Shown here: positions 49,490 through 57,715 of the stretch, piece after piece
Position numbering within the stretch: position 1 is the stretch's first letter
Layout of the letters: each line of letters starts with the position of its first letter
Origin: Nostoc sp. TCL26-01
GTDB lineage: Bacteria; Cyanobacteriota; Cyanobacteriia; Cyanobacteriales; Nostocaceae
Direction of reading: 5' to 3'
Length of the DNA stretch: 64,000 nucleotides
Assembly (NCBI RefSeq): GCF_013393945.1
Contig: NZ_CP040297.1
Location: 3,380,001-3,444,000, forward strand
Notes under the pieces: generated by a model
Database searches by the model: none
What the model saw: the letters and a program-made list of their open reading frames with translations, nothing else
Told to the model about the DNA's origin: nothing
Translations under genes and position numbers: made by a program

Positions 49490-49659
49490 CGTACTGCTTC
49501 CTTCACAATCTCCAAAATATCATCATTGATGGGGCTATTACTTTTTTTATCTAGCCTGTTTTTCTCCAGATGCCATACTCGCTCAATAATTTGCCTGACT
49601 TCCAGCGGTGCGCTAGTAATTGGCTCCTGAACATCATCAATATTTTGGTCTGGTGACAT
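49486..49659 (-). CDS. 57-residue ORF coupled to dndD
   Basis: A short ORF, MSPDQNIDDVQEPITSA to EIVKEAVR, whose TGA overlaps the dndD ATG as ATGA. It contains a helical stretch (LEVRQIIERVWHLEKN) and is acidic. The 4-bp overlap and matching strand argue that it is a real coupled gene and a small partner of the ATPase. It does not resemble DndE, and I do not recognise the family. Confidence 0.6.
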   Translation of the reverse strand: MSPDQNIDDVQEPITSAPLEVRQIIERVWHLEKNRLDKKSNSPINDDILEIVKEAVR

Positions 49660-49809
49660 CTTGCTGGTAAGGTAGCTTTTTCCTATTTTAACGGTATTTC
49701 TGACTACTATTACATCTGTAATCTTACGAATTACGAATTAATTGCATCAGGCGACGAGAAGTCGCAGCTACACAAGCAAAACCCGCCTACGCGGGTTAAA
49801 ACCTTGATT

Positions 49810-49890
49810 TAATAGTATATCCCCAATCCCCTATCACCTGTCACCTGTCACCTGTCACCTATCCCCAATCCCCAATCCCCAATCCCCAAT
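49810..49890. repeat. STRR array (CACCTGT and CCCCAAT heptamers)
   Basis: Tandem CACCTGT units then CCCCAAT units fill most of the gap between the helicase and the 57-residue ORF, the same families as at 18558 and 37470. Confidence 0.8.
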
Positions 49891-49902
49891 CCCCTCTTCT
49901 TC

Positions 49903-51381
49903 CTAAACATCTAACAACCCATACCGCTTTTGTAAAGCCAGTAATTTCATTCTTGCCTCCCCAGCATTATCAGCCAAATCAGCAAACTCAACAAAGCGCC
50001 GTAATTCTTTTCTTAATAGATTGCGTTCAACTTCTATTGTTTCCCGATCCAAATCTGGTGGTAACACAATCATGTCGTAAATAGTTGCTCTTTCTTTAGT
50101 TGGGTGAGGACGTAAAACTCGTCCTCTTCGCTGGATAAATTGACGCGGATTGCCAGAACTAGATAAAATTACTGCTGTCTTAATTGCGGGAATATCCACC
50201 CCTTCATCCAAACAACGAATTGCCACTAAACCTTGTAATTCGCCATTTTCAAATTGGTGACGCAAAATCTCCCTTTCTTGGAGAGAAGTTTGGGCTGTAT
50301 AGGTACTAACTTTATACCCTAATTCCCCTCCCAAAATTTTGGCGACGGCTTTGAGTTGATGTAGCGATGAACGTTGCCCCATCTCCAGAGAACCATCACT
50401 ACAATAAAATAGTGTGTGGCTAGTTTCACGGCGCGTGATCATTAAATCGTGTAAAGCCCGGAGTTTATTGGCAGCCGCACCAATTAATCTGGCACGTTGC
50501 ATTAGTAATGGTTTTAAATCTTCGTGATCTTCAAAGTTTGTTGATTTGCCATCTTCCCGTTCTCGATATAATAGCGATCGCCCGATTTTTTTCGTCAATT
50601 TTAAATAAGCAATACTCTCTATCTCTGTCAATTCTACAAGAATTGGATAATATAAATAATGTACCAAAGCACCTTGAGCAATAGCATTTTTTAAAGTAAA
50701 CTCTGGCTGTAATACAGGGCCAAAATAATCAAATAAAGATTGCGTCCCGGCATCATCAAAATATCTTTCTGGTGTAGCAGATAAAGCCAAGCGTAACCCC
50801 ACGCGACGCGGTAAACTCTCTTCCAATTTGGGTGCGCCTAAATTATGCGCTTCATCACCAACAATGAAAGTTTTGGCAGGAAAATACTTGAGTTGGGATT
50901 GCAACCCATCACCAATTAATGTGGAGTTGGTAGTAATTACTGTGACAAAATTTTGAGAACCAGAACGCAAATTGTAAAGTTGGGTAGAAAGTTGACTTTG
51001 CCAAGTGCGTAAATTCTCAAAGGCTAAGATGGGCTGTAAATGAAATTTTTCACATTCTCGCGCCCATTGAGTAACCAGATGACGGTAAGGACACACCACC
51101 AATAGCACTTGTAAGTTAATCTGCTGGTATAATTCACAAGCGATCGCCAATGCAGTCCAAGTCTTACCGCTACCAGTCGCCATTTTCAGCGTTCCTCTAC
51201 CATTATTCGCAAACCAGTTAGTCATTGCTTGTTGTTGATACTGGCGCAATTGCAGAGATGACGGCATTCTCGGACATCCCGGTAGCGGCTGAGTTTGATA
51301 ACTCCCTCTATCTTCCCTGACAAATGGCAACTTGAGCCGGAAATCAGGGAAGTGCTGCACTGGATCTAGTTTTAGGTACAT
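49903..51381 (-). CDS. Superfamily 2 helicase, Dnd-restriction type
   Basis: 492 residues. Q-motif-like LRQYQQQAM, Walker A MATGSGKTWTAL, DEAH box VGDEAHNLG, motif III LALSATPERYFDD, and C-terminal VAIRCLDEGVDIPAIK and RRGRVLRPHPTKE. It is a type III restriction Res-like DNA helicase. The sequence resembles the family annotated as the DNA phosphorothioation system restriction enzyme of cyanobacteria, which fits its location next to dndD. No nuclease domain is seen. Confidence 0.85.
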   Translation of the reverse strand: MYLKLDPVQHFPDFRLKLPFVREDRGSYQTQPLPGCPRMPSSLQLRQYQQQAMTNWFANNGRGTLKMATGSGKTWTALAIACELYQQINLQVLLVVCPYRHLVTQWARECEKFHLQPILAFENLRTWQSQLSTQLYNLRSGSQNFVTVITTNSTLIGDGLQSQLKYFPAKTFIVGDEAHNLGAPKLEESLPRRVGLRLALSATPERYFDDAGTQSLFDYFGPVLQPEFTLKNAIAQGALVHYLYYPILVELTEIESIAYLKLTKKIGRSLLYREREDGKSTNFEDHEDLKPLLMQRARLIGAAANKLRALHDLMITRRETSHTLFYCSDGSLEMGQRSSLHQLKAVAKILGGELGYKVSTYTAQTSLQEREILRHQFENGELQGLVAIRCLDEGVDIPAIKTAVILSSSGNPRQFIQRRGRVLRPHPTKERATIYDMIVLPPDLDRETIEVERNLLRKELRRFVEFADLADNAGEARMKLLALQKRYGLLDV

Positions 51382-51434
51382 AAATTGCAGATAGGGAATT
51401 GGTTAGAAGCATTAGACATCTTGGGAAAATGAGT

Positions 51435-51463
51435 GTAGAGACGTTGCAGTGCAACGTCTCTAC
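51435..51463. repeat. 29-bp palindrome, copy 1
   Basis: A perfect palindrome apart from its central base (arms GTAGAGACGTTGCA / TGCAACGTCTCTAC) between lexA and the helicase. A second copy, differing at one centre base, lies inside the MITE at 63156-63184. Confidence 0.9.
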
Positions 51464-51499
51464 AAGGATTTCGGGCAACTCCCTACTCCCACTCCCCAC

Positions 51500-52105
51500 T
51501 CACGCATAACCACGCCAAACACCGACAAGAGAACCCTGCACCTGTACCTGGATAGCAGAAACTTCAATGGGATTGTATTTGGGATTGGCAGGTTTGAGAG
51601 TGACGCGATCGCCACTGCGATAAAAACGTTTTAATGTAGTACCATAACCATCAACTCTGGCGGCAACAATCGTACCGTTTTTTAATTGAGCCGGTTCGGG
51701 AACTGGCAAGAGAAATACTAAATCCCCATCCGTAATTAAATCTTCAATCATGCTGTCGCCTGTTACCCGCAAAGCATAGGTTTGAGCTGGTAACGCTAAG
51801 TTAGAAAAGTCAATATGATCGACAGCATCAGTAAAAGGCTCAATTAAACCACCGGCGGCGATCGTTCCTAAAATTGGCACACCTTGTTTAATTGGGTGTA
51901 AAATCCGGATGGTTCGAGCTTTACCCTCAGTCCACTCAATGTAACCTTTTGTTCGTAAATGTTCTAAGCGACTTTGAATTGGTGCAGGTGATTTTAAATC
52001 CATCGCTTGCATCATTTGCCGAATAGAAGGAGAATGCTGATAGACGCGAATATATTCTGCCAGCCATTCATAAAGTTCTTGTTGCGCTTCTGTTAGACGT
52101 TCCAT
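51500..52105 (-). CDS. lexA: LexA-family transcriptional repressor
   Basis: 201 residues, full-length LexA. N-terminal winged HTH (SPSIRQMMQAMDLKSPAPIQSRLEHL). Autocleavage site A84-G85 in TIAAGG, catalytic Ser118 in GDSM, and Lys159 in TTLKRF are all intact, so it should self-cleave. A perfect match to the published Anabaena LexA box lies 33 bp upstream of its start, implying autoregulation. In some cyanobacteria LexA has non-SOS roles. Confidence 0.97.
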   Translation of the reverse strand: MERLTEAQQELYEWLAEYIRVYQHSPSIRQMMQAMDLKSPAPIQSRLEHLRTKGYIEWTEGKARTIRILHPIKQGVPILGTIAAGGLIEPFTDAVDHIDFSNLALPAQTYALRVTGDSMIEDLITDGDLVFLLPVPEPAQLKNGTIVAARVDGYGTTLKRFYRSGDRVTLKPANPKYNPIEVSAIQVQVQGSLVGVWRGYA

Positions 52106-52137
52106 AAAATATTAGGGAGGTAAATATAAAAGTCCCT

Positions 52138-52151
52138 AGAACATTAGTACT
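52138..52151 (-). promoter_or_regulatory. LexA box upstream of lexA
   Basis: On the minus strand AGTACTAATGTTCT fits the Anabaena consensus RGTACNNNDGTWCB at every position. It lies 33 bp upstream of the lexA ATG, near the expected promoter. Confidence 0.88.
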
Positions 52152-52251
52152 ACAAAAAATCTCTAATAACAAGATAAAAAATCAAAATCGCCAGGTAAAA
52201 GAGTTCAAGACATCTTTTCTTTTACCTTGCGACTTTATTATTTTTGACTTT

Positions 52252-53172
52252 TCATTGTGCGCCTAAGATACTAGCTAGCAGAGCTTTTTGAGCGTGCATC
52301 CGATTTTCTGCTTGTTGCCAAACTCGTGATTGCGAACCTTCGATAACTTCTTCCGTAATTTCTTCCCCACGATGGGCAGGTAAGCAGTGTAAAACAATCG
52401 CATTTACCTCAGCAAAGCTCAATAACTGCTCAGAAATTTGGTAGGCTTGGAAAATAGGAAAACGATTATCAGCTTCCGCTTCTTGACCCATACTCGCCCA
52501 AACATCAGTGTAAAGTACAGATGCCCCCTTAGCTGCTAATTCTGGGTCATGAGTTAACAGAACTTCAGTTTTACCATCAGCTATTGCTTGTGCTTGTGCC
52601 ACAACTTGAGGATCTGGTTCATATCCACTAGGAGTGGCAATTCGCACATTCATCCCCGCTAAAGCACAGCCCAGCATGAGAGAATTAGCCACATTATTGC
52701 CATCACCCACATAAGTTAAAGTTAACCCGGCAAGAGTCCCAAAGCATTCTTGGACAGTTAATAAATCAGCTAATATCTGACAAGGATGTTCCAAATCAGT
52801 CAGAGCATTAATCACAGGAATCTTGGCATAATGAGCAAAAGTTTCTAACTCCTGTTGGGCAAAAGTGCGAATTGCCAAAATATCCAGATATCGATCTAAT
52901 ACTCGTGCTGTATCTTGTACCGGTTCCCCTCGACTAACTTGAGTAACATTCGGGTTAAGATCAATTACCTGTCCACCAAGTTGATACATCGCCACGGTAA
53001 AACTGACTCGTGTACGAGTTGAGGCTTTAGAAAATAACAAACCCAGTACTTTGTTACACTGCAACTTCAACTGTTGTGATTTCAATTGGGTAGCCAATTG
53101 CAGAAGTTCTCGAAGTTCCGTAGGAGTTAAGTCTGCCAAACTTAACAAATCTCGTCCGAACAATGCTGCCAT
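52252..53172 (-). CDS. argF: Ornithine carbamoyltransferase
   Basis: 306 residues, standard length. Carbamoyl-phosphate site SKASTRTR, DLEHPCQILADLLT, and the ornithine-site HCLPAHRGEEI are intact. It makes citrulline from ornithine and carbamoyl phosphate in arginine synthesis, upstream of cyanophycin in these organisms. Single gene, same strand as lexA. Confidence 0.97.
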   Translation of the reverse strand: MAALFGRDLLSLADLTPTELRELLQLATQLKSQQLKLQCNKVLGLLFSKASTRTRVSFTVAMYQLGGQVIDLNPNVTQVSRGEPVQDTARVLDRYLDILAIRTFAQQELETFAHYAKIPVINALTDLEHPCQILADLLTVQECFGTLAGLTLTYVGDGNNVANSLMLGCALAGMNVRIATPSGYEPDPQVVAQAQAIADGKTEVLLTHDPELAAKGASVLYTDVWASMGQEAEADNRFPIFQAYQISEQLLSFAEVNAIVLHCLPAHRGEEITEEVIEGSQSRVWQQAENRMHAQKALLASILGAQ

Positions 53173-53585
53173 GCTTGTGATCTATAAAGAACAACTATCA
53201 ATGCACTGTTTCTTTACCCAGCTAAGTCAAAAAAAATACATTGGATTTACGCACTCAACCAATAAACCCTTCTGAGGGTGGTCAATAGTCCATAGTCCAT
53301 AGTCATAAATGTTTTTTCGTCAAGTCTGGGATGTGAAAGAGTTTTTGCTATTGATATTAATCTATCAACTTTAGCAGTGATTAAAATCACAAATTTTTCT
53401 TGATTCCATCATATTGTTAGAACCGAAACAAAAATAAAACCCCACTCCTCTACACTCCACCCTGAGCAAATGTATGTTTTTGCAACTTTTCTCTAAAACC
53501 AAGGTTTTAAAGCTCAAGGGTAGACAAATAAATTTCTTATGATATAATAGAAAATCGGTGGCGTGTTAAACGTTACACTCCTATC
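53173..53585. other. Intergenic region upstream of tRNA-Thr with dispersed repeat
   Basis: About 410 bp. At 53241-53290 is the second copy of the ~50-bp repeat seen at 5611 (TTACGCACTCAACCAATAAACC ... GAGGGTGGTCAATAGTC), followed by CATAGTC heptamers. TATAAT-like sequence (TGATATAATAG, near 53540) precedes the tRNA by ~45 bp and may be its promoter. Nothing else is seen. Confidence 0.55.
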
Positions 53586-53657
53586 GCCAGCATAGCACAG
53601 TGGTAGTGCATCCGACTTGTAATCGGAAGGTCGCAGGTTCAAATCCAGCTGCTGGCT
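53586..53657 (+). tRNA. tRNA-Thr (TGT)
   Basis: 72-nt cloverleaf: acceptor GCCAGCA/TGCTGGC, anticodon stem TCCGA/TCGGA with loop CTTGTAA and anticodon TGT, and T-arm CAGGTTCAAATCC. CCA is not encoded. It borders the hsdS remnant and the DarTG/RT island, as tRNA genes often border acquired DNA. Confidence 0.97.
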
Positions 53658-53701
53658 TTAATTGAAAACCCCCTAAATGTGCAGGGCTGTTTCATTTCAC
53701 A

Positions 53702-53899
53702 AGGCGGGAGAATCTTAGAAAAATCAAAGTAGCACTTCCGTCACGCAGAGAACAACAAGATAAGATTGCTTCCATTTTGGATTCTCACTATACTCGCATC
53801 CGCACAGAAGAAACTTACCTTAACAAACTTAAACTCCAAAAACAAGGAATAATGCAAGACTTATTAACTGGCAAAGTGAGAGTTAAGAGCATTAAATAA
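53702..53899 (+). pseudogene. hsdS remnant (type I restriction specificity subunit C-terminus)
   Basis: Frame ending at TAA 53897-53899 reads LRKIKVALPSRREQQDKIAS, then LNKLKLQKQGIMQDLLTGKV. This is the conserved C-terminal region of HsdS (EQQKIA, LKxxKQGLMQDLLTGKVRV). No start codon or recognition domains precede it; tRNA-Thr lies where they should be. A decayed type I R-M locus, see also the hsdR remnant at 57619. Confidence 0.88.
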
Positions 53900-53943
53900 T
53901 CTGAATCTAAAGTATTTACTACTCTTGATAACAAAATTCATCT

Positions 53944-54567
53944 ATGCCTACACCGATTTATCACATCACGCACATTGATAACTTGCCATCAATTCTAAAA
54001 TCAGGTGGATTGGTTGCAAATAGTAGGCTAAAAAAAACTGATTATGTTGATATTGCTCATGGACACATCCAAGATAGAAGACGCATAATCCGTGTTCCTT
54101 GTAGTGTTGGTGGATGTTTGCAAGATTATATACCTTTTTATTTTGCTCCACGTTCTCCCATGCTATATGCAATTTCTAAAGGACAGGTACAAAAGTATAA
54201 AGATGGGCAAAATAAAGTAATTTACTTAGTTTCTCAAGCAGAAATTATAGAAAGTAATAAATTAGATTTTGTGTTTACTGATGGTCATGCTGCTGTCGTG
54301 GCTTTATCAGAATTTTACGATAACCTAGATGATTTATTTAAAATTGATTGGAACATCATGAAAGCAACTTATTGGGCAAATAATGAGGAAGATAATGATA
54401 GAACACGCCGTAGGCAAGCTGAGTTCTTAGTGCATCAATTCTGTGATTGGACACTGATTCAGGAAATTGGTGTGATAGATAGAACCATAGAACAACAGGT
54501 TAGAAACATACTACAAAATTTTAGTGTCCAAACTCCTGTTAAGATTAACCCTAGTTGGTACTACTAA
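53944..54567 (+). CDS. darT: DarT DNA ADP-ribosyltransferase toxin
   Basis: 207 residues. DarT (DUF4433) hallmarks: YHITHIDNLPSIL at the N-terminus, Arg50 before VPCSVGG, YIPFYFAPRSPML, and RRRQAEFLVHQF with the catalytic Glu160. DarT transfers ADP-ribose from NAD+ to thymine bases in single-stranded DNA, blocking replication, and has anti-phage activity. All key residues are present, so it should be active. darG follows 66 bp downstream. Confidence 0.95.
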   Translation: MPTPIYHITHIDNLPSILKSGGLVANSRLKKTDYVDIAHGHIQDRRRIIRVPCSVGGCLQDYIPFYFAPRSPMLYAISKGQVQKYKDGQNKVIYLVSQAEIIESNKLDFVFTDGHAAVVALSEFYDNLDDLFKIDWNIMKATYWANNEEDNDRTRRRQAEFLVHQFCDWTLIQEIGVIDRTIEQQVRNILQNFSVQTPVKINPSWYY

Positions 54568-54600
54568 ATAAGGATGAAGTAGTACAATACAAAGTTAAGT

Positions 54601-54614
54601 AGTACATTTGTACG
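54601..54614 (+). promoter_or_regulatory. LexA box upstream of darG
   Basis: AGTACATTTGTACG matches the Anabaena LexA consensus RGTACNNNDGTWCB at every position and is nearly palindromic. It lies between darT and darG, 19 bp before the darG ATG. This implies a separate, damage-inducible promoter for the antitoxin. No other gene start is nearby. Confidence 0.75.
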
Positions 54615-54633
54615 TTATAGGCAGTGTTGGGAG

Positions 54634-55698
54634 ATGATTGAGTTTAAGCAAGGCAACCTATTAGAAGAAAAAGCCGAAGCCCTAGTAAACACCGTTAATT
54701 GTGTCGGTGTCATGGGTAAAGGTATTGCCTTGCAATTTAAGCAAGCTTATCCAGAAAACTTCCGCCACTATGAGAAAGCTTGTAAAGCTAATGAAGTCCA
54801 GCCAGGGCAGATGTTTACTGTAGTAACAGGAAGCTTATTTAATCCCAGGTACATAATTAACTTCCCCACTAAGCGGCATTGGAAGGGTAAGTCAAAAATA
54901 GAAGACATAAAAAGTGGAGTGGCGGCTTTAGTTAGAGAAGTGCAGCAATTAGGTATTAGCTCAATTGCTATTCCACCTTTAGGATGCGGAAACGGTGGTT
55001 TAGATTGGGTTGAAGTGAAGCCCTTAATAGAATCAGCTTTTGCTCAACTGCCAAATGTTCAGGTAATTATCTTTGAACCCACAGGCGCACCAGCAGCTGA
55101 AAAAATGCCTGTTGCTACCGAGAAGCCGAAAATGACCCGCGCTCGTGCTTTATTTATTCACTTGCTGGAACTGTACGGAATTCCAGGTTATGAGTTAACT
55201 AAGTTAGAAATTCAAAAACTTGCCTATTTCCTGCAAGAAGCTGGAGAAACTTTAAAGCTGCCTTATGTAAAACATAAATATGGCCCCTATGCTAACGATC
55301 TCAATCATGCGCTGAAACGTCTCGAAGGGCATTTCATTCGCGGTTATGGTGACGGAACTAGCAAAGCCGACAGTGCTGAAATTTATGTATTGTCAGAAGG
55401 TAGAGAAGCAGCAGAAGCTTTTTTAGAAACAGAAATAGATGCCCAGGAGCGTTTAGAGCGAGTTGGCAACCTCATATATGGCTTTGAAACGCCTTACGGT
55501 ATGGAACTGCTAGCCACAGTTCACTGGGTTGGAACTAAAGAACCTAAGCCAGCACAAGATAGTGAGCAGGCGATCGCTCTGGTGCATCAATGGAGCGATC
55601 GTAAGCGCAAACTATTTAAGCCTGAACATATTCGCAAAGCTTGGCAGCGTTTGTATGAGCAAGGCTGGCTCAACATCAAAGAGCAAATAACTTCTTGA
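54634..55698 (+). CDS. darG: DarG macrodomain antitoxin
   Basis: 354 residues. Residues 1-~150 are a macrodomain (MIEFKQGNLLEEKAEALVNTVNCVGVMGKG, IAIPPLGCGNGGLDW) that removes ADP-ribose from thymine. Residues ~165-350 (FIHLLELYGIPGYELTKLEIQKLAYFLQEAG, KHKYGPYANDLNHAL) are the toxin-binding C-terminal domain of full-length DarG. The 3' end overlaps the convergent reverse transcriptase gene by 23 bp. Confidence 0.95.
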   Translation: MIEFKQGNLLEEKAEALVNTVNCVGVMGKGIALQFKQAYPENFRHYEKACKANEVQPGQMFTVVTGSLFNPRYIINFPTKRHWKGKSKIEDIKSGVAALVREVQQLGISSIAIPPLGCGNGGLDWVEVKPLIESAFAQLPNVQVIIFEPTGAPAAEKMPVATEKPKMTRARALFIHLLELYGIPGYELTKLEIQKLAYFLQEAGETLKLPYVKHKYGPYANDLNHALKRLEGHFIRGYGDGTSKADSAEIYVLSEGREAAEAFLETEIDAQERLERVGNLIYGFETPYGMELLATVHWVGTKEPKPAQDSEQAIALVHQWSDRKRKLFKPEHIRKAWQRLYEQGWLNIKEQITS

Positions 55699-57196
55699 AC
55701 ATTTTTTCAACAAAGTTCCAAATAAATTTACAACATAGAGTTTGCCTTACGTCTCTATCGTGTACGGCGTTACTGCCATCTATTTGGTTTGAGGAACAAT
55801 TAGATTTTTCACATGAACAACTTTTTCGTTTACGAAGTCTGTAATACTCTTGCTCCAGACTAATTAGTCCTGCCTTTTTAAAGTCCGATTTTTTTAGACG
55901 AAGTTTATATTTTTTATAAAAGTGTTGGCTGACTTCTTTACGAATCAATTTATCCAATTCACGTATTTGTTGGATGTCGGTAATAACCGCAAAAAATCCC
56001 ATCCAACTTTTTACTCTTTCTCCCAGCACACCACCGCATACATCACATATTCGCTCACCACGTCCAGTTACTTTTCTATTAATTACATATTTAATAAAAA
56101 ATCTAAATCTACGCTTAGGGATTTCTCCTGTTTTATAAGAAGGCTCTTTATTAATTTTTTTTATAATCCTTTCATGATACCTTAAAATGTTTGCTGGCTT
56201 AACTTTGATATGGTCAAGAGTAAATTGAAAACCAACAAATTCTAGAAAATCTTGAGTTATATCAACATACTTAGTTTTACTTTCATCCGGATGTAATTCC
56301 AGCTTTATATCTTGTAGCTTTTGAGCTACTTCTTGATGTACTAAAGGAATAAATTCCTTTTGTTTTAAAAGTATTATAAAATCATCTGCATAGCGGACGT
56401 ATCTCAAAGGATATTTTTTCGATAAATCATTGATAACCCAACAATCAAATTCATGTAAATATAGATTTGCAAGCATACCTGAAAGTACGCCACCTTGAGG
56501 AATACCCTGAGTTCTAATAATTCTTTGATTATTTAGAATAGGCTTGTGAAGATGAAAAAAACGGTATCCGTAGATTTGACCATCTTGATTCTTATATGGA
56601 AGTCCGCCAGCTTTAATAAACCGTTTTAATAATTTACTAGTTAGAGTATCTTGACCAAATTTACTCTCGATAATTCTAAACAGATATTCGTGAGACAACC
56701 TATCAAAGAATTTGACTATATCAGCATCTAAGGCAAATATAAAACCTTGTTTAATATAATGATGAATCAAGCTTGCTGCATAGGGTGCAGATTTTCCCTT
56801 TCTATAGGCACAAGAAACTTTATCTAGTATAGGTGTTACTTGAAAATCTTTTTCTATCTCATGATAAATAGCATCATACAAGACTTTTTGAACGATAACA
56901 TCACGTATCGTAGCAATCGATAAAATTCGCTTTCCACCAGATGGCTTGTTTTTTTCTATTTGCCGAAAGGTATAAAACTGATATGTACCTTTCAACAATC
57001 TATTTGATAGAAGTTGACACCGTAAATCAAGCTCCTTCTTGAAGGTTTGGTAAGAAATACCATCTACCCCCATCTGAACTTTTGGCTCACCCTGCTGTAA
57101 GAAATCAGTTTTTTGTCGTTCATAAGCTTCAAAGGCAGCCTTTAGCTTCTCAGGCTGAAAGTACTCACTGAGTATATCGTCCAACGATTTGGACAT
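55676..57196 (-). CDS. Group-II-intron-like reverse transcriptase with Cys-rich C-terminus
   Basis: 506 residues. RT motifs: GVDGISYQTF (RT0/1), catalytic Asp159 in ALDADIVKFFD, QGIPQGGVLSGMLANLYL (230-248), YADD (269-272) and FLEFVGFQF. This is the group II/G2L-like lineage; DGR RTs have a different motif 4. Unlike intron maturases, it has no HNH domain, no domain V/VI RNA follows the gene (its end overlaps darG), and the C-terminus has CDVC (384-387) and CSCEKSNC (460-467) that could bind zinc. It may be a stand-alone RT with a dedicated upstream RNA, as in defence-associated RTs; that is inference. Low GC compared with neighbours. Confidence 0.9.
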   Translation of the reverse strand: MSKSLDDILSEYFQPEKLKAAFEAYERQKTDFLQQGEPKVQMGVDGISYQTFKKELDLRCQLLSNRLLKGTYQFYTFRQIEKNKPSGGKRILSIATIRDVIVQKVLYDAIYHEIEKDFQVTPILDKVSCAYRKGKSAPYAASLIHHYIKQGFIFALDADIVKFFDRLSHEYLFRIIESKFGQDTLTSKLLKRFIKAGGLPYKNQDGQIYGYRFFHLHKPILNNQRIIRTQGIPQGGVLSGMLANLYLHEFDCWVINDLSKKYPLRYVRYADDFIILLKQKEFIPLVHQEVAQKLQDIKLELHPDESKTKYVDITQDFLEFVGFQFTLDHIKVKPANILRYHERIIKKINKEPSYKTGEIPKRRFRFFIKYVINRKVTGRGERICDVCGGVLGERVKSWMGFFAVITDIQQIRELDKLIRKEVSQHFYKKYKLRLKKSDFKKAGLISLEQEYYRLRKRKSCSCEKSNCSSNQIDGSNAVHDRDVRQTLCCKFIWNFVEKMFKKLFAL

Positions 57197-57233
57197 ATTT
57201 ATTTTTTCTATTTAGTAATTATTGAATTATTTA

Positions 57234-57520
57234 AAAGTGCCTACTGCTAAGACGGACAGGGAACGCAAGGCACTTTATCAACCTGTCTCCTCTACTATGG
57301 TGTAGAGTATAACCATTACCTATTATTTCTAATAGGTATAAAGAAACTCCTGTCAAGGTGGGCTTCTTATGTGTATTCCATTGCTATAAGTTAGCATAGC
57401 TTGGAACAGCTACCCGCTTGGGATAAGAGGCTTGTAGCCATCTTACGGCAGGTTCAAAGACCTAACCTCGCATTATTAGACAGCATATCATCAGCTACTC
57501 ACTAATTGCTTATAACTAGA
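57234..57520 (-). ncRNA. Structured RNA upstream of the reverse transcriptase
   Basis: The RT leader contains a string of hairpins: AGGT/ACCT near 57468, ACCTATTA/TAATAGGT (57318-57337), CTCTAC/GTAGAG (57290-57307) and a strong AAAGTGCCT/AGGCACTTT stem (57234-57276). The last stem is followed on the minus strand by a T-rich run, like a terminator, 38 bp before the RT start. A TATAAT at 57552-57557 may be the promoter. No ORF is present. It could be a template/effector RNA of the RT or a decayed group II intron domain I. Confidence 0.45.
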
Positions 57521-57618
57521 ATTTTCTATACCAAAAAAACACAAATTAAGTATTATAACCGTAAAATACATAAAGTATTTTTGTTAAAATTGTTTCACAA
57601 GACTTGTCAGAATAATTT

Positions 57619-57715
57619 ATGCCCCAACAAACTCCTGAGTATATTCATGTAGAACTGCCTATCATTCAACAACTTATAAGTATGGGTAGGTAGTACATTG
57701 AAGGAGATTGGGACA
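57619..57715 (+). pseudogene. hsdR remnant (type I restriction subunit N-terminus)
   Basis: From the ATG at 57619 the frame reads MPQQTPEYIHVELPIIQQLI, SMG-R-stop, YIEGDWDN. This is the N-terminus of HsdR (ELPLIxQLxxLGWxYxxGDWD) with a stop codon in place of the W-Q pair, and homology ends soon after. It lies on the far side of the RT from the hsdS remnant, so DarTG-RT sits where the middle of a type I locus used to be. Confidence 0.8.

Noticed and set aside
54586..54600. A second LexA-like box (AGTACAATAC) near darG
   Set aside because: It lacks the GTWC half-site, so it does not fit the consensus.
55676..57196. Diversity-generating retroelement RT
   Set aside because: The motif is QGIPQGG and YADD, not the DGR type. 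No template/variable repeat pair or target C-type-lectin gene was found nearby.
55676..57557. Complete group II intron
   Set aside because: No domain V/VI sequence after the RT (the gene end overlaps darG), and no clear GUGYG 5' end.
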